Source: Sipunculus nudus (Eukaryota; Annelida; Sipuncula; Golfingiida; Sipunculidae). Taken from it: a DNA stretch of 64,000 bases. The position numbers and the translations under genes were made by a program. Numbering within the stretch: the stretch's first letter is position 1; each line of letters starts with the position of its first letter. The stretch lies in assembly GCA_026874595.1 (NCBI GenBank), contig CM049307.1, positions 77,538,643-77,602,642 of the forward strand, read 5' to 3'. A model generated the notes under the pieces. It made no database searches. It was given only the letters and a program-made list of their open reading frames with translations, and was not told where the DNA came from. Of the stretch, positions 48,480 to 59,892 are shown one piece after another.

Positions 48480-49140
48480 ATATCTGGAACTGCAATAGGA
48501 GTAAATCATCAAAAATCCATAGCAGAATCCAGCAATATTGATTAGCAGGCACAACCAGGAACAAATCTGAGGGATAATGGGGATCGTTGTGGAATGTACG
48601 ACCTTGGAAATTAGGTGAAAATCTTAAATAGATATCAGATGCAAATCTTTCACCTTTCCTAATATTTTACTCAAAAGTTATTTTGGTCCGAACCATTTAG
48701 TCCACAGACCAAAACTGAACTGGCCAATATCACTGAATTTTGATTAATTTTGAATAATCAAAATATTATCGACTGAACCATAATCCGCGAATTTCTGAGA
48801 GAAATCACAAAAGTAAAGTGAAAGAAAATGCCTGTCTTTGTGTCGAACTGTAAATTATGTATGGTTTTCTTCTGGTACGAACATAAATTGTAGCATTTGA
48901 ATAGTTCAAAGGATATTGAGAAAAAAAATCACCCGTCACCTTAAGTGAACATTCAACATTTTTTTTCTCCTACGGTAGAAGTTCACAGTTTACACAAACA
49001 TTTCACTTAGTTAAACACGTCAAAAGATCGGTAAAGTTTATAGATAATAACCTGACATTATATACCTCGATGTACGGATTACAAGAGTGTATCTGAGTAA
49101 TCTTTCAGAAAGGAAACGGAATGAAGTTGATTTTAACACT
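48480..49140. other. No gene recognised
   Basis: AT-rich sequence without supported features. Confidence 0.4.
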
Positions 49141-49145
49141 TACTG

Positions 49146-49445
49146 ATGATGTCACGAGACTCAACCCTGTACCTAAAGGATTTTGGGGATACACGGGCTA
49201 ACACGTTGAGGAACATTAATTCAGAACAAGCTTATTCCGATCTTACTCAAGTAGTGCTGGATAAGCTGGTGTTGTTCAATAGAAAACGTCAAGGAGAAGT
49301 ATCAAAAACAAACCTCAGATTGAACAGCAAAGTCTCAAGGCAACTCCGAACAATGAATTCACTAGGAAGCTATGTGAGCTTGAAGAGCATCTATTAAGTG
49401 TCCTGGAGCTGTTGAAATCAGGTACCGAAGGGGTAGGATTTTCCA
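49146..49445 (+). pseudogene. Decayed coding fragment with KRQGEVSK motif
   Basis: The frame 49146-49397 reads LTQVVLDKLVLFNRKRQGEV and SKTNL. After a frameshift near 49345 the next frame reads FTRKLCELEEHLLSVLELLK and SGTEGVGF. The sequence LFNRKRQGEVSK followed by an acidic helix and a GxxGxG-like tail resembles a segment seen in multi-copy invertebrate proteins linked to transposons or tyrosine recombinases, from memory only. No function assigned. Confidence 0.35.
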
Positions 49446-49469
49446 ATTTTTGATTACAGATGCAATTAA

Positions 49470-49760
49470 CCAGTGAATGCAGATACTTACAGAGAAGAGA
49501 TCTCATGAATTGTTGGGAGCAGGATTCATAGTGTACAATGTTCATTGTTTGACGCACATTCCTGATGTAGAGTGGTTTCAAACCTCTGTAAATGGAATCA
49601 ATGCATTCCTATTTGAGAACCAAGTTCAGATTCTTAAGAAAAAGGTGAAAGGGAACTATGCAATTCACTCGCTCAGGTGTGTGCGAGGCCTGAAGAAGGA
49701 ACAAAGCAGAACTACAAAAAATATGGCAAAGCGGTTTAAACCGTTGTGTCTACCAATATG
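49470..49760 (+). pseudogene. DUF4218-like fragment, probably from an EnSpm/CACTA-type transposon
   Basis: The 94-codon ORF at 49477-49761 contains VYNVHCLTHIPDVEWF, then INAFLFENQVQILKKKVKG. The YNVH..H...DV, AF.FEN and LK spacing is that of DUF4218, a domain commonly encoded beside EnSpm/CACTA transposases. There is no intact upstream transposase in the window. It follows the fragment at 49146-49445 in the same orientation and may be part of the same relic. Confidence 0.45.
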
Positions 49761-50690
49761 AAAGACTATGTTTACCTGGACTGTACACGAGAATTTGTCA
49801 AGATTCAGCGACGTTGACGAAGGGACAACCAGTACGATGTCCTTGTATTTTCAGATGATTAGTGTGAGGACCTCTTCCAGTCGCTTTAAGTATTGTTAAA
49901 GTCTTTCTTTTACGGAACCTTGACAAACAACGCGCAACACCGAGAATCGTCACCAAAGATAAAGCTCACCATAACCGCCGTCGTCGTTAACTCTAGGGCA
50001 TAAAACACGTAATTATATACATATACCTCTAAATGTCTTCACAATATATTAAGTAAGCCTAAAAACTAAATTATCATGATGTGGTAATGTTTTTGCCATA
50101 TATGTCATTTAATTGTGTCTTTTTTTGGTTTAATTATTCAAAGGCTTACCAATATTTATATTAAAATCTTGAGTCTTCGGTGTGGACTTCAGAGTTTATT
50201 GTTGAATTTAATTTGGGAGATATTTATGGTCAAGTCTTACATTTTCCCTACTGAGCTTTTATACTTTCACCTCTAGAAAACTCCGATGGCATCATGGCAA
50301 AAAAAATGTTAAAATCTTCAAAAAGTAAAATGTGCATTTTAATACCGTTATAGAAAAAAAGGTTCGACCGAATGTGCTTTCTAAGTAAACTTCGCACCCA
50401 TGTGTCGTAATATTCGATAATCACAATATTTATGATTGATATTTTGAATTTTTCTAAATAAAGCTGCAAGTGGTGCAAATTTATTTTTTGTTTACTAATC
50501 CAGATCCTTATTACTTTTTATTGATAGACAAATTTTAAACTTTTTTACATTATTTTTATCATGTTGAAGGGGAATTCTGGTCGAAGTGAGGGTGAAGCAG
50601 GTCCAAGAACCTGGGTCTCAGAAAGCCTTGGCACTGTGTCTTGCCCATCCAAAGATCACGAAACCACTTCGCCACTTGGGCGTGACGACA
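49761..50690. other. No gene recognised
   Basis: A minus-strand ORF at 50248-50478 has no recognisable content. AT-rich otherwise. Confidence 0.4.
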
Positions 50691-50719
50691 AAAAAAAATT
50701 AAAAGCACGAAAAAGTCGG

Positions 50720-51336
50720 GTTTGATAGCCCAAGTGAAACAACCGAACCCAATTCGCTGTCACACGAAAAGGACGTGCTGCATGTCCCGGTGATGGATGA
50801 TGGATTAGGGGATACATCCGGAAGTGGCAAGCAGCTTAATAATGCTAGAGTATTAACTATCATAGCAATGAAGAAAATGTTGACAACATGTTAACAACAT
50901 GAACAATCAGGCGGGCAAGGTACCTCCACAACAAATAGAAGAATCAGGGATGGGGTCGTATAGTAAACGTCAAGCATTGTATACCAGCGATCCATCTACG
51001 ATGAACTCGCCTTCTTCTCAAAATAAATATCTAACTTACAGTGAACAATCAAGTCCAAAACAGATGAAGAGGCTGCTTGTGTCACTTGCGACCGAATCCA
51101 AAGTAAGACATGACGAATTACTCGACAGGCTGAAAAGGATAGAAAACAAAACGACCACAGTTGTAAAAGCGGTAAAAACGTGGAAGGTATGTGGAAATGA
51201 TGTGAACTGTCTGCAAGGGGACAAGGAGATGGACATATCATCAGATGACCAGTTATTTAGTAACACAATTTTCTTTCTGCCTAAATTTAGACATAACCTG
51301 CTGGGCAAGATAAATTTACATAGTAATCACTACTAA
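50720..51336 (+). CDS. Unassigned coding-like region with coiled coil
   Basis: Two consecutive frames look protein-like. About 50728-50892 reads SPSETTEPNSLSHEKDVLHV and MDDGLGDTSGSGKQLN, then a stop. ORF 50899-51336 from an ATG (145 codons) has a polar, disordered N-terminus, an amphipathic coiled coil at residues 50-95 (LATESKVRHDELLDRLKRIE), then an acidic segment. The pattern recalls N-terminal regions of DUF4806-type proteins that often accompany invertebrate transposons, but the defining domain is not present. It may be an exon, or part of the relic at 49.1-49.8 kb. Confidence 0.3.
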
Positions 51337-51657
51337 CTGACTAACCGTCAAGTTTATTTACTTAGTTATCTTAGGTCGTCATAGCGCCAGATCTGCCCTC
51401 TGACATTACCATGTTACTGAGTCGTGTTTGTCACGGCTAAGGTCGTCACTGATATGCCGCAAGACCGTACATCTGTTCAGTCATATTTCTTTCTGAATTA
51501 ATCATATGGAATCCATAGAGGGAAAAGAATAATGTTGCTGTTAGTAATCGCCATATGTCTGATTTTCTTATGAGGTAAAAAGGTAAACTTTGAATAAAAT
51601 TTATCACGAAAAATCGGGTGGACAGGGTTGGTGGAATGGAATATAAAAGATCCATGC

Positions 51658-51713
<56 letters not shown>

Positions 51714-52258
51714 TAACTGTGAAAAAAAATTTATTATTGTTATTCAATGAAGAATTTAAAGGTCAAGGCTTTAGCAACAACGCTTCTCGAGAGCTTGCTT
51801 TATCGAACTGAAACTGAATAAATCAAATGGGTTCCGTGCTTTCCTTTTATTCAGAGGTTAAACTGATTCTACATTATGATTAACGGCCTCGTTATGCTAG
51901 AAAGAAAACGAGAATCTGACGAATCAAATAAAAACATGTAAACCTAGTTTGCAGTGTATGTGTTCCTGTTCATATTTCATAATACTAAAACTGAAACAAG
52001 AATCTGATGAATCAAAAAATGGCTTGAAAGCATGTCCAGTTGTAAACCTATTAAGTTCTTTTTCGTAAAGCGTGTGAAAAAAATTTCACTGCTGTGTAAT
52101 TTTTACCTTTTTCACCTGGAATTTAATTGGCCTGTAGATTTCAGTCTCGTCACGTGGATGTGAGGGGAGTGGCTCGAGTAGCAAGGTCTATGAACCACTT
52201 TACCGCCAGAACCTGGTTTGTAGGTTGATGAATAGACAACGTAATGCACTATACTTAC
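51337..52258. other. Gene-free stretch with (AT)n
   Basis: (TA)n microsatellite at 51660-51710. The further exons expected for the GST gene (52259-52391, minus strand, so they would lie to the left) were not recognised here. Confidence 0.4.
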
Positions 52259-52391
52259 ACGGCTTATACTTTGGTTTGTCAGAACTGTCAAACCGGAAGT
52301 CCTCAAATTCTTGACCCCCTAAGAAGAAGAGCATGCGCGTGACTTCTGCGCGAGCATTCAGATCTAGGTATATTAACTTGCAGTGTACCAT
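52259..52391 (-). CDS. Sigma-class glutathione S-transferase-like first coding exon (orphan)
   Basis: The exon starts at an ATG (52391) in good context eight bases after an acceptor-like TTTTTTTGTAG, implying a 5' UTR intron. It ends at a perfect GTAAGTAT donor (exon end 52259) after 44 codons. The protein reads VHCKLIYLDLNARAEVTRML, then FFLGGQEFEDFRF: the thioredoxin-fold N-terminus of sigma-class GST/prostaglandin D synthase-like enzymes, with the catalytic-position Tyr of YL/YF (residue 8) and the RAE motif. These enzymes conjugate glutathione to electrophiles in the cytosol. No further GST exon was recognised up to several kb downstream on the minus strand, so the gene is very long, truncated or dead. 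NAR replaces the usual RGR. Confidence 0.65.
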
Positions 52392-52477
52392 GATGGATCT
52401 ACAAAAAAATAATATGACGACATTTACAATAAACAAAAGAATTTTTGCAAAGAAAAATGTTTGCAAGTCATCCCGGA

Positions 52478-52985
52478 GTGAGAATTTGGGTAGTGGACTC
52501 ATCTTAAAGTGTTAATTTAATATTTGGACTGTCATTCCAAAGTGAGACTTTGGTATGGGGACTTTCATCCTAGAGTGAGATCGACTTTCGTATATGGGCC
52601 TCCATTCCAGAGAAAGAATTAGGTTTTTGGACTCTCATCCCAGAGTGAGAATTTGGTATATGGATTGTAATTCCAGTGTGGGAATTTGGTATGTGGACTA
52701 TTATCCTAGAGTGAGAATTTGGTATGTGGAATGTCATCCTAGAGAGAGAATTTGGTATGGGGACTATCATCCTTAAGTGCGGATTTGGTATGTGGACTCT
52801 CATCCTAGGGTCAGAATTTGGAATGTGGACTCTCATCTCATTGTGTGAATTCGGTATGCGAAGTGTCATCCTAGAGAGAGAATTTGGTATGTGGACTGTC
52901 ATCCTAAAATGATAATTTGGTATGTTGACTGTTATCCTAAAATGAAAATTTGGTATGTGGACTCAAATCCTAGAGTGTGAATTTG
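52478..52985. repeat. 33-bp minisatellite
   Basis: An ATTTGGTATGTGGACT-type unit recurs at exactly 33 bases (52651, 52684, 52717, 52750, 52783). As 33 is a multiple of three, ORFs of 60-110 codons with 11-residue repeats (MxVHIPNSHSR) appear on both strands; these are not annotated as genes. Confidence 0.93.
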
Positions 52986-53350
52986 TTGCTAGTCATGCAG
53001 TAAAGTAGATCCTCTTCACAATGAATGTGGATTTTAACAGCATTCGTACACTTGGATGGTGTCTTTAAAGATGAGCACTGTTCCATGTGACACGATGTCT
53101 GCCTTCAGGAAATGTTTCGCTGAAAATTTTGACATTTATTTTCACAGTTTATTTCATTTGCAATTAAGGTGGGGAAATCAAAAAATGCTTGTACAATACA
53201 TTTAATCAAAAGTCTTAAAATAATTTACGATATAGGCCATTTGTAATTCTAGCATTGCGGTTGAATTCACCTTGCAATTGCTAGTTATGCAGCAAAGTAG
53301 ATCCTCTTCACAATGAATGTGGATTTTAACAGCATTCGTAAACTTCGATG
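52986..53350. repeat. Direct repeat pair, 73 bp, 292 bp apart
   Basis: TTGCTAGT.ATGCAG.AAAG.. to ..AGCATTCGTA.ACTT.GATG occurs at 52986-53058 and 53278-53350 with a few mismatches. The first copy abuts the minisatellite. Confidence 0.8.
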
Positions 53351-53539
53351 CTTCTCTATGGGACCCCCCGCAGAGAAACCAGCAAAGACTATCATAAATT
53401 TTAAATTCAACAAGACCACCAAACAAAATTTATGACAGCGCAGAATTTTTATCAATAAAATCCCTGATGTCACAGGCATAGGTATTGCCACTATATATTA
53501 ATTGTTCTATATTGCTCACAAGAGTCTATTTTATATCAA

Positions 53540-54300
53540 TATGGTGACAAAGAATAATTTGAAACAAGTATGGCCATGGCATTAATGGATTCGCTGGTTT
53601 CATAAACATGGATGTTGCTACAAATTTAAAATCTTATTCCATGCGCACAAGTCCCTATATAAGCAAAAGCGGGTTAAAATTGACGGCCATTTTTTAATAC
53701 AATATGGCGGCCAAGCTATACTTGTAACAAATCAACAATAAGCAATTAAAAGTGTGTTTAATGCGGCGGCCATTCTGAAATTCCAAATGGTGGCTTTACC
53801 CAATCTGTAGCAATTAGGGCAATGGCTTTAAAGGAATCAATGGTATTGCAAACATGGATGTTGCTACCATATGTATTCTTCTACTGTGATAATAAGAAAA
53901 TATATAAGCAAAAGTGTGTTTAAATGGCGGCCATTTTGAAAATTCAATATGGCGATCTAGTTCAATTTTAGCAAATATGACAATGGCTGTAAAAGAATCA
54001 TTAGTATGCAAACATGGATGGTGCTACCATTTGTATTCTTCTACGGTTCTCAGACGTCCAGAAATAGGACATATTATAAGAGGAATGGCGTCAATATTGA
54101 AATTCAATATGGCGGCCTAACCGAATCTGTATCAAGTATGCTCCCTGGAATTATTGACGTGGGTGTAGCTACCATTTATATTGCTCTACAGTGCTCAGAA
54201 CTCCAGAAAAAAAGCAAAATATAAGAAAAATGGCGGCCTTTCTGAAATTCAAAATGGCGGCTGAAGACGAGGCTGAAAAAAATGGCACCTAATAATTTTG
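53540..54300. repeat. Degenerate tandem repeat rich in ATGGCGGC motifs
   Basis: Units of roughly 150-175 bases share AACATGGATG.TGCTACCA.. (53604, 53851, 54011; related at 54159) and one or two ATGGCGGCC/TTCAATATGGCGGC motifs. The ORFs on both strands are incidental. The AATATGGCGGC words match the vertebrate YY1 binding consensus on one strand. Confidence 0.75.
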
Positions 54301-54399
54301 GAATAAGCAACCCAAAATTGACAAAAGTAGCCAATAAAATCCATTTTGTCACAACAATCCAGCTGATATATAACATTAAACTGAACTCTGTTGTAATAA

Positions 54400-54840
54400 C
54401 TGATGTTCCATCGCAGTTAAAACACCATCGACTACGTCAGAAAACACACACGACAAACAAACAAAACCACTAACAGTGCTAGATGAAGGAAAATCTGGGT
54501 TTTTTATGCGCACAGAAGAAGGAAGATGGAGAGCAGGACAAGTAAAACAGAGATTACCTTAACCGATATCATATGTAGTAAAGTCACATGGCAAAAACTT
54601 ACAGTAGAAACACATAATGCATTGTACAACAGAGTGCTTCACAGGAATTTGACCCAACAAATGAACCAGATAACAACACTAGAATAACCTCAACAACAGC
54701 AGTGCAATAACAGCATTGAACCCATTACATATATACTAGAAAAAAAAACAACAGAAATACCAAAACAAGACAACGACATGAGGTAGAACAGCCCGACTAC
54801 CAGACAAGTTCAGAGACTTTAAAGTCACACAGACTCCACA
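54400..54840 (+). pseudogene. Ty3/gypsy integrase C-terminus, decayed
   Basis: Plus-strand frames read LKHHRLRQKTHTTNK, then PLTVLDEGKSGFFMRTEEGR, WRAGQVKQRLP, a stop, PISYVVKSHGKN, a stop and KHIMH. Further on comes GRTARLPDKFRDFK near 54799. The W..A.V....P.SY.V...G and RLPD(K/R)F.D(F/Y) signatures are typical of the tail of Ty3/gypsy Pol, just before the 3' LTR. At least two stops and frame changes make it inactive. Opposite in orientation to, and not obviously derived from, the element at 44.4-45.6 kb. Confidence 0.65.
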
Positions 54841-55673
54841 CTGAACAGACAACAGTGCTTAGCTTAGATAGTTGTTGGTGCAGCCTTGATATTGGCATAG
54901 GATAAGCACCGGTCAGCAAGTGCTGGCAACCTCTGCTGATCAGTTAGTTTAGTAAGTCTTTGATTTTAATTTCAAATATTCATATGTATGTTAGCCATCA
55001 AGTAAAACACGGAACATTACAACAAAGGACAGACAATAATAATCACATTGTTTTAAAAATCATAACAAAATGCAATAACTGTACTAATTTATCAAAGTAC
55101 TTGCAACAAAATATTCCATTTGTCACACTGTCACATTTTATTCAATATGTTAACAAAAATTATATACAACATCTGCATAATGTAACTAAAATAAAAGTTT
55201 TCATCTCATAAAAAGGGAGATGCAATTGACAAATTAATTTGTATTTAGTATATACGCATACCAGCGGATGGTCCTGCATATCATGGGTAGGATGTTTGAT
55301 TAAACTACTTCCGGTTACATCGCACATGGTATTATTTTATATCAAATACACTCGTTTAATATTTTTGTACTTGTATATATTTTTAGTGACGTTTTCGTGT
55401 GGATTTAATTGTTGGGATTTCACAATACGCGTGGCTCCCAGCTTTAGTTTAAAAAAAAACAATTGCTTACAACGTTTGCCCAAAAAATCCTCAAAGTGAT
55501 CCCTGATGTAAATGATTTGTGAAACTTTCTGAAGATGTGGAATGCGGGACAGAGAAACACGACATTTTGGTTTACACCTCCTTAATAAATCTATACAAGA
55601 AACCCCTCAAACCGAATCAAAGTTATTCTATATTTGAGGTTTATATTAATTGTTTCTTACAACCGTCGCACGT
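54841..55673. other. No gene recognised; 3' flank of HNMT-like gene
   Basis: The first part could hold the LTR of the preceding element, unverified. ORFs 54960-55211 and 55239-55499 have no recognisable content. Confidence 0.35.
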
Positions 55674-57410
55674 CTAGTCTTTGATCTTTTGACAAATGAA
55701 TGCATGAGTGGTGGTCTTCAACAATAGTTGATTATTTTCCAGCACCGATGCTTTCTTTATACTATCAAGAAGACTTTTCCAACCGGAAGTTGGCTCCGTA
55801 CGAGCATACTTCTGCTGAGAGAGTAAATCCAGCAGAAGGTTTCCATCCTCGTTTCCATCGTCAAACATGATACCTTTATGAGACAAAAATAAATGAACTT
55901 ATGTACTATTATACATTTAAATACATGTATATATATTTGCAATTATTTTACCATATTCGTCAAATAGGTCGGTTTACATCTTAAATTTAATATTTGTTCA
56001 TAAAGGTACATTTGGTTTAACAAGTGTAACTTTCAGGAAACTGATATTGTTTATATATATAATATATCTATAATATTTTTTAAGCATTGCACATAAATAC
56101 TCCAATTTATAAAAAATATCTGTATGGTATTGAACTTACCAACATTGAGGTTTCCAGGCCACCAGTTTTCCTTGAAAGGAATCCTCATTTCTGTTAGAGC
56201 TGCCGCAGTTTCCTTTGAAGTGAAACGATCGGGCTGAGGACCAAGATTCCTGGAGATACTTTCCAATAAATAGAATGCAGCTCCATACTCTGAATAATGA
56301 GAAAATTGAATTGTTGTTGGTAATTCTATATAATTCAAGGAGACATGGATAATAATCGAAATAAAATAGTATCAATTTCAACCATTTCTCTGAGATATTT
56401 CACTGTGCAAAATTGAAAGATATGATGTAGTTACTGTATATACAGCAAGAATAACCTTCGAGTTTAAAACGTCTAACTTCCCTTTTGTAATTTGTATTAT
56501 TCTGGCTCAAATTTCTGTGTTCCAAAATGTAGCTTTGACAGGAACAGGGTTGGACACATGTACGTACCTGTCGCTTCATGAACAGTGAAAAGCACACCGC
56601 CCGGTGCAAGTCGCTCCCAACATAATTTTATTACACGCTTCCAGCTATCCCACAAGAAATATAGGGTATGCATGATATGAATCACATGATACGAATCCTC
56701 CTCCGTATTCAAGTAATCCTCAGCTTTCATGGTTTGTAAGGTAAAGTGAACGTGCCCATAGCGAGGGTTTGTTGCAACCTGTGAGTTAAACACCGCCATC
56801 TGATGGGGACTTGAGTCGATCACGGTATAGTGGATATTGGGATACAAAGGCAGGAGTTCATCCAGGATAACCGTGTCTTTAGATCCTACAATTATCGATT
56901 ACAGACCAAATGGATACATAATTTAAATTTCTTTTTTTAAAAGACGAATGTACAAGATCTAACTAGACATTAATTGCAGGTTCATTTCTCACACATAAAC
57001 AATAATAATTTTGATATATAATCTCTTATTATTCTCTAAGTATTTTTAACAATTAATATGTTATTCCTGGGCTTATTCCAGCAACCTTAACCGGTATCCG
57101 TCGTTGCCTTTTGTTCAATATATACAATATTTACTTTCAGATAGTGTCTTGTTCAATCTAATTTTGACTCTTGGAAACATTTCAATTTGACAGGTTAATT
57201 ATATATATTTTCCTTGTATATAACTTTACCTGTCCCAGAACCTATTGCAAGGACTTTCATTGGCTGTTCCTGGAGAGATTCCTTGGTAACCTTCGAGAAT
57301 ATATCAGCGACATTCTTTTTCAGCCATTTACAGTCAAGTTCTATTTGTGTGTTCTGCCTGAGTAAGACTTCGAGCGCTGCTTTGAAGTGGTATTCTTCAA
57401 TTAATGCCAT
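55674..57410 (-). CDS. HNMT-like: Histamine N-methyltransferase-like SAM-dependent methyltransferase, complete, four exons
   Basis: Exons on the minus strand: 57410-57230, 56885-56568, 56289-56140, 55873-55674, all joined by phase-1 GT-AG introns (344, 278 and 266 bases). They give 849 bases, 282 residues plus stop, close to the 292 of vertebrate HNMT. Exon 1 carries the SAM-binding glycine motif VLAIGSGTG, completed by exon 2. Exon 2 has an acidic segment with HYTVIDSSPHQM and the HIMHTLYFLWD and LAPGGVLFTVHEATG strands of the Rossmann fold. Exon 4 has FDDGNEDGNLLLDLL, matching the DGNENGDLL-type C-terminal signature of HNMT. HNMT methylates the imidazole of histamine in the cytosol; invertebrate homologues are numerous and their substrates are generally unknown. 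The frame is intact, so the gene is likely functional. Confidence 0.88.
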
Positions 57411-58002
57411 TGTGGTAAAGGAAACAGTGTTTCTGCACAGAATGAAAGAGACAACGGAGTGTTTTCTGCGTCATGTAATTGAATTTGAAACGTTATTGAC
57501 CTATTGAAAAGTCAAGAAACTGTGACAATTTTCTTAAAAAAAAACAAATCACGGTCATACTGATCCAGAATTAAGTGTTATCGTATTCTTCCGGACGCAA
57601 CGCGCGCGCACACACACACACACATAAATTATCATGATAGACCCAGTAGAAGCGGTAAAGTGCTCTATACGACTGACGTAGAGCTATATACTACATGTAA
57701 AAACGTCAGTGTGTCTTACCCATTGCAACATTGAGTTTCACGCCAGAAAGTATAACTGTTTTTACCCTTTGGTGATCATCAGATGACTGGGAACTCGTCA
57801 CAGAGATTCTTAGTGGTCATTTGTTCTTTGCGCGTTTCGGTGGATTTTCTGAATGACGACACTTTGAGATTAGTTCATTTCGCTTGTTGGGTTGTACTTG
57901 TCCGTTGCCGTTCCTGCAGAGAAACGCGCAAAGAACAAATGAAACTCAGAATGGCAATGGGTATGACACACTTACGTGTTTTACGTGTAGTCTATATATG
58001 TA

Positions 58003-58074
<72 letters not shown>

Positions 58075-59220
58075 CGGGAACAGGTTGATTCGTCCCCAAA
58101 TCCATTTCGTTCTCGTCTCTTCGTCCAACCACTTGTTTCTCCACAGGTCCGGTTCGCCCCCAGGAATGAGGTCATCGACCTGTTCGTCCTCATATTTGCA
58201 AAAATAGTGCCAGTTCGTCCACAGTATTGAATACCTATGTCTCAACAAAACGGTATATCTGATCCCCCATACCTATGACGGGTATACATTTCAGGTATTT
58301 ATTGATAAATATGAAGATTGTTTAAATGATTGAATAGTTTTTATTATATACTTTCATGAGGAGTCAGTCTGTCTGTCTGTTTGTCAGTCTACTCAATTTC
58401 TTCTGCTTGCTGGTTCTTGCGTCCTACATAACGCCATTTACAGTCCACAGTTTTGCAATAATCCTTTTGAAACTTCTACATCCTATGTCTGATTCTAAGA
58501 TATCGAAAAGTATTTTACATGTTCCGGATTTGGCCGCTAGATGTCGCTGTATTTGAACCTCCATTAACATATTTTTTTGTTGCCATATCCGAAACTATAA
58601 ACCTCATATGCATAAACTATAGCTTATTTTCTGCCGCCGAGTCTTCCCCGTACCCTGGTTAAGCCATAATGTCTCCATCTTGTGCACCTTTGTCAGTATA
58701 TCTGTCTGTTTGTCGGATATTGTCAGCTATCAATGTTTCCATCTTAGTATTTGTGATATATGTCGTTCGACAGGCCACAACGTTTCAACAATCGTTACAC
58801 AATTGATAGAAACCTACAGTTTGTTCTTTCTCTCCATACCTGTCATGTTTGTGAACATGAGAAAATATACATGTTCCGGTCGTGTCATATCGAAGCTCAC
58901 AAAGTCATATCACGCCTGTGATTTGGTTTTGGACGGTGTGATAAATGTATATTATTTCATCCACCTCTAAATATCTTCTCCACTGCACGTGTATGACATG
59001 AATTTTTTGCACATAATCTGTGCACCCCATGACGTCTGATATGTGTCAACGTACCCTATCCATTTGCTTGCATATTCCTCTGAAGTAATACATGTAGCTC
59101 GGTAACTGTTTAGTGCTAGCCCATATCAGTCGAACTATTATAATAGCCCGCGCGTGTGCTCGGAATATCACATATCCGGAATGTTCTTCGTGCGGGATTG
59201 TCAAATACCTACCCTCCCCC
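57411..59220. other. Intergenic stretch with microsatellites and an inverted repeat
   Basis: Includes CG/CA repeats at about 57600-57623, (TA)n at about 58005-58074 and GTTCGTCC-type repeats at 58085-58220. Two similar TCTGTCTGTTTGTC segments occur near 58370 and 58700. ORFs 58356-58556 and 58680-58970 show no domains. No gene called. Confidence 0.4.
57818..57941. repeat. Perfect 21-bp inverted repeat with 82-base loop
   Basis: CATTTGTTCTTTGCGCGTTTC at 57818-57838 (split here as CATTTGTTCT + TTGCGCGTTTC) is exactly complementary to 57921-57941, so the single strand could fold into a stem of 21 pairs. Function unknown. Confidence 0.85.
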
Positions 59221-59493
59221 ACTCGTACCAGTATAAAACGTCCTACAATGTGCCTATACTCGCTCCCCTAACGTGTAGATATTTCGTAGGATAGGTATAT
59301 TCTATACGTCTTGCAAATCTTTATAATCATTGTACAGACGGACGTATTTCCGCTATCTGTGCAACCTGACCAACGTGTTGGTTAATGTACATTAATATGG
59401 GGGCGTCCGTTCTTTAAATAGGCAACAATCAGTCCGTCATCTGTTTTCATTCCTTACATTTCCGTGACTCAACGAGACGGCTCATACTCCGTC

Positions 59494-59802
59494 ATGTCTG
59501 AGATTCCGGTGAACAAACAGGTCAGGCGCAGGGGTTTTCAAGGTCGTTTGTCGCTTGTTTACCCGACGATGCACAGTCGCGTCACAGAACACATACTTGT
59601 TTTGAATATTTACAAACGCACAACACCATGCATGCCATATAATCATGACGTTGAACCATGTCAATTTCGTTTTATTGATACATATAACACGACACATGTT
59701 TGCATGGATATCATATTGTATTGTGTTATGATACAGTACAAGGGATCCGCTTTTTTTGGTCCAGTAATCAACAATACATTCATGTATATGTCAAAACATT
59801 AA
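59494..59802 (+). CDS. Small unassigned protein, first ORF of the compact block
   Basis: Intronless ORF of 102 codons from the ATG at 59494 (MSEIPVNKQVRRRGFQGRLS..), shorter than the longest open frame, which opens at a GTG. The basic N-terminus (KQVRRRGFQGR) could be a nucleic-acid or nuclear-localisation patch; the rest is hydrophobic/aromatic without a clear membrane segment. A TATA-like TTTAAATAGG lies at about 59413-59422, and TATAAAACG is further up at about 59233. It is transcribed away from the other genes of the block. No family recognised; base composition resembles the block, not the upstream DNA. Confidence 0.45.
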   Translation: MSEIPVNKQVRRRGFQGRLSLVYPTMHSRVTEHILVLNIYKRTTPCMPYNHDVEPCQFRFIDTYNTTHVCMDIILYCVMIQYKGSAFFGPVINNTFMYMSKH

Positions 59803-59892
59803 CAGTAAAAAATAACATGTCAACCAGATCTATCTACTTTTTCACATTTCACAACGTCCAAACAATGACACCTTTACATGTATCAGTATTAA

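Noticed and set aside
52570-52912. ORFs with 11-residue repeats on both strands
   Set aside because: The 33-bp repeat unit is a multiple of three, so open frames arise automatically.
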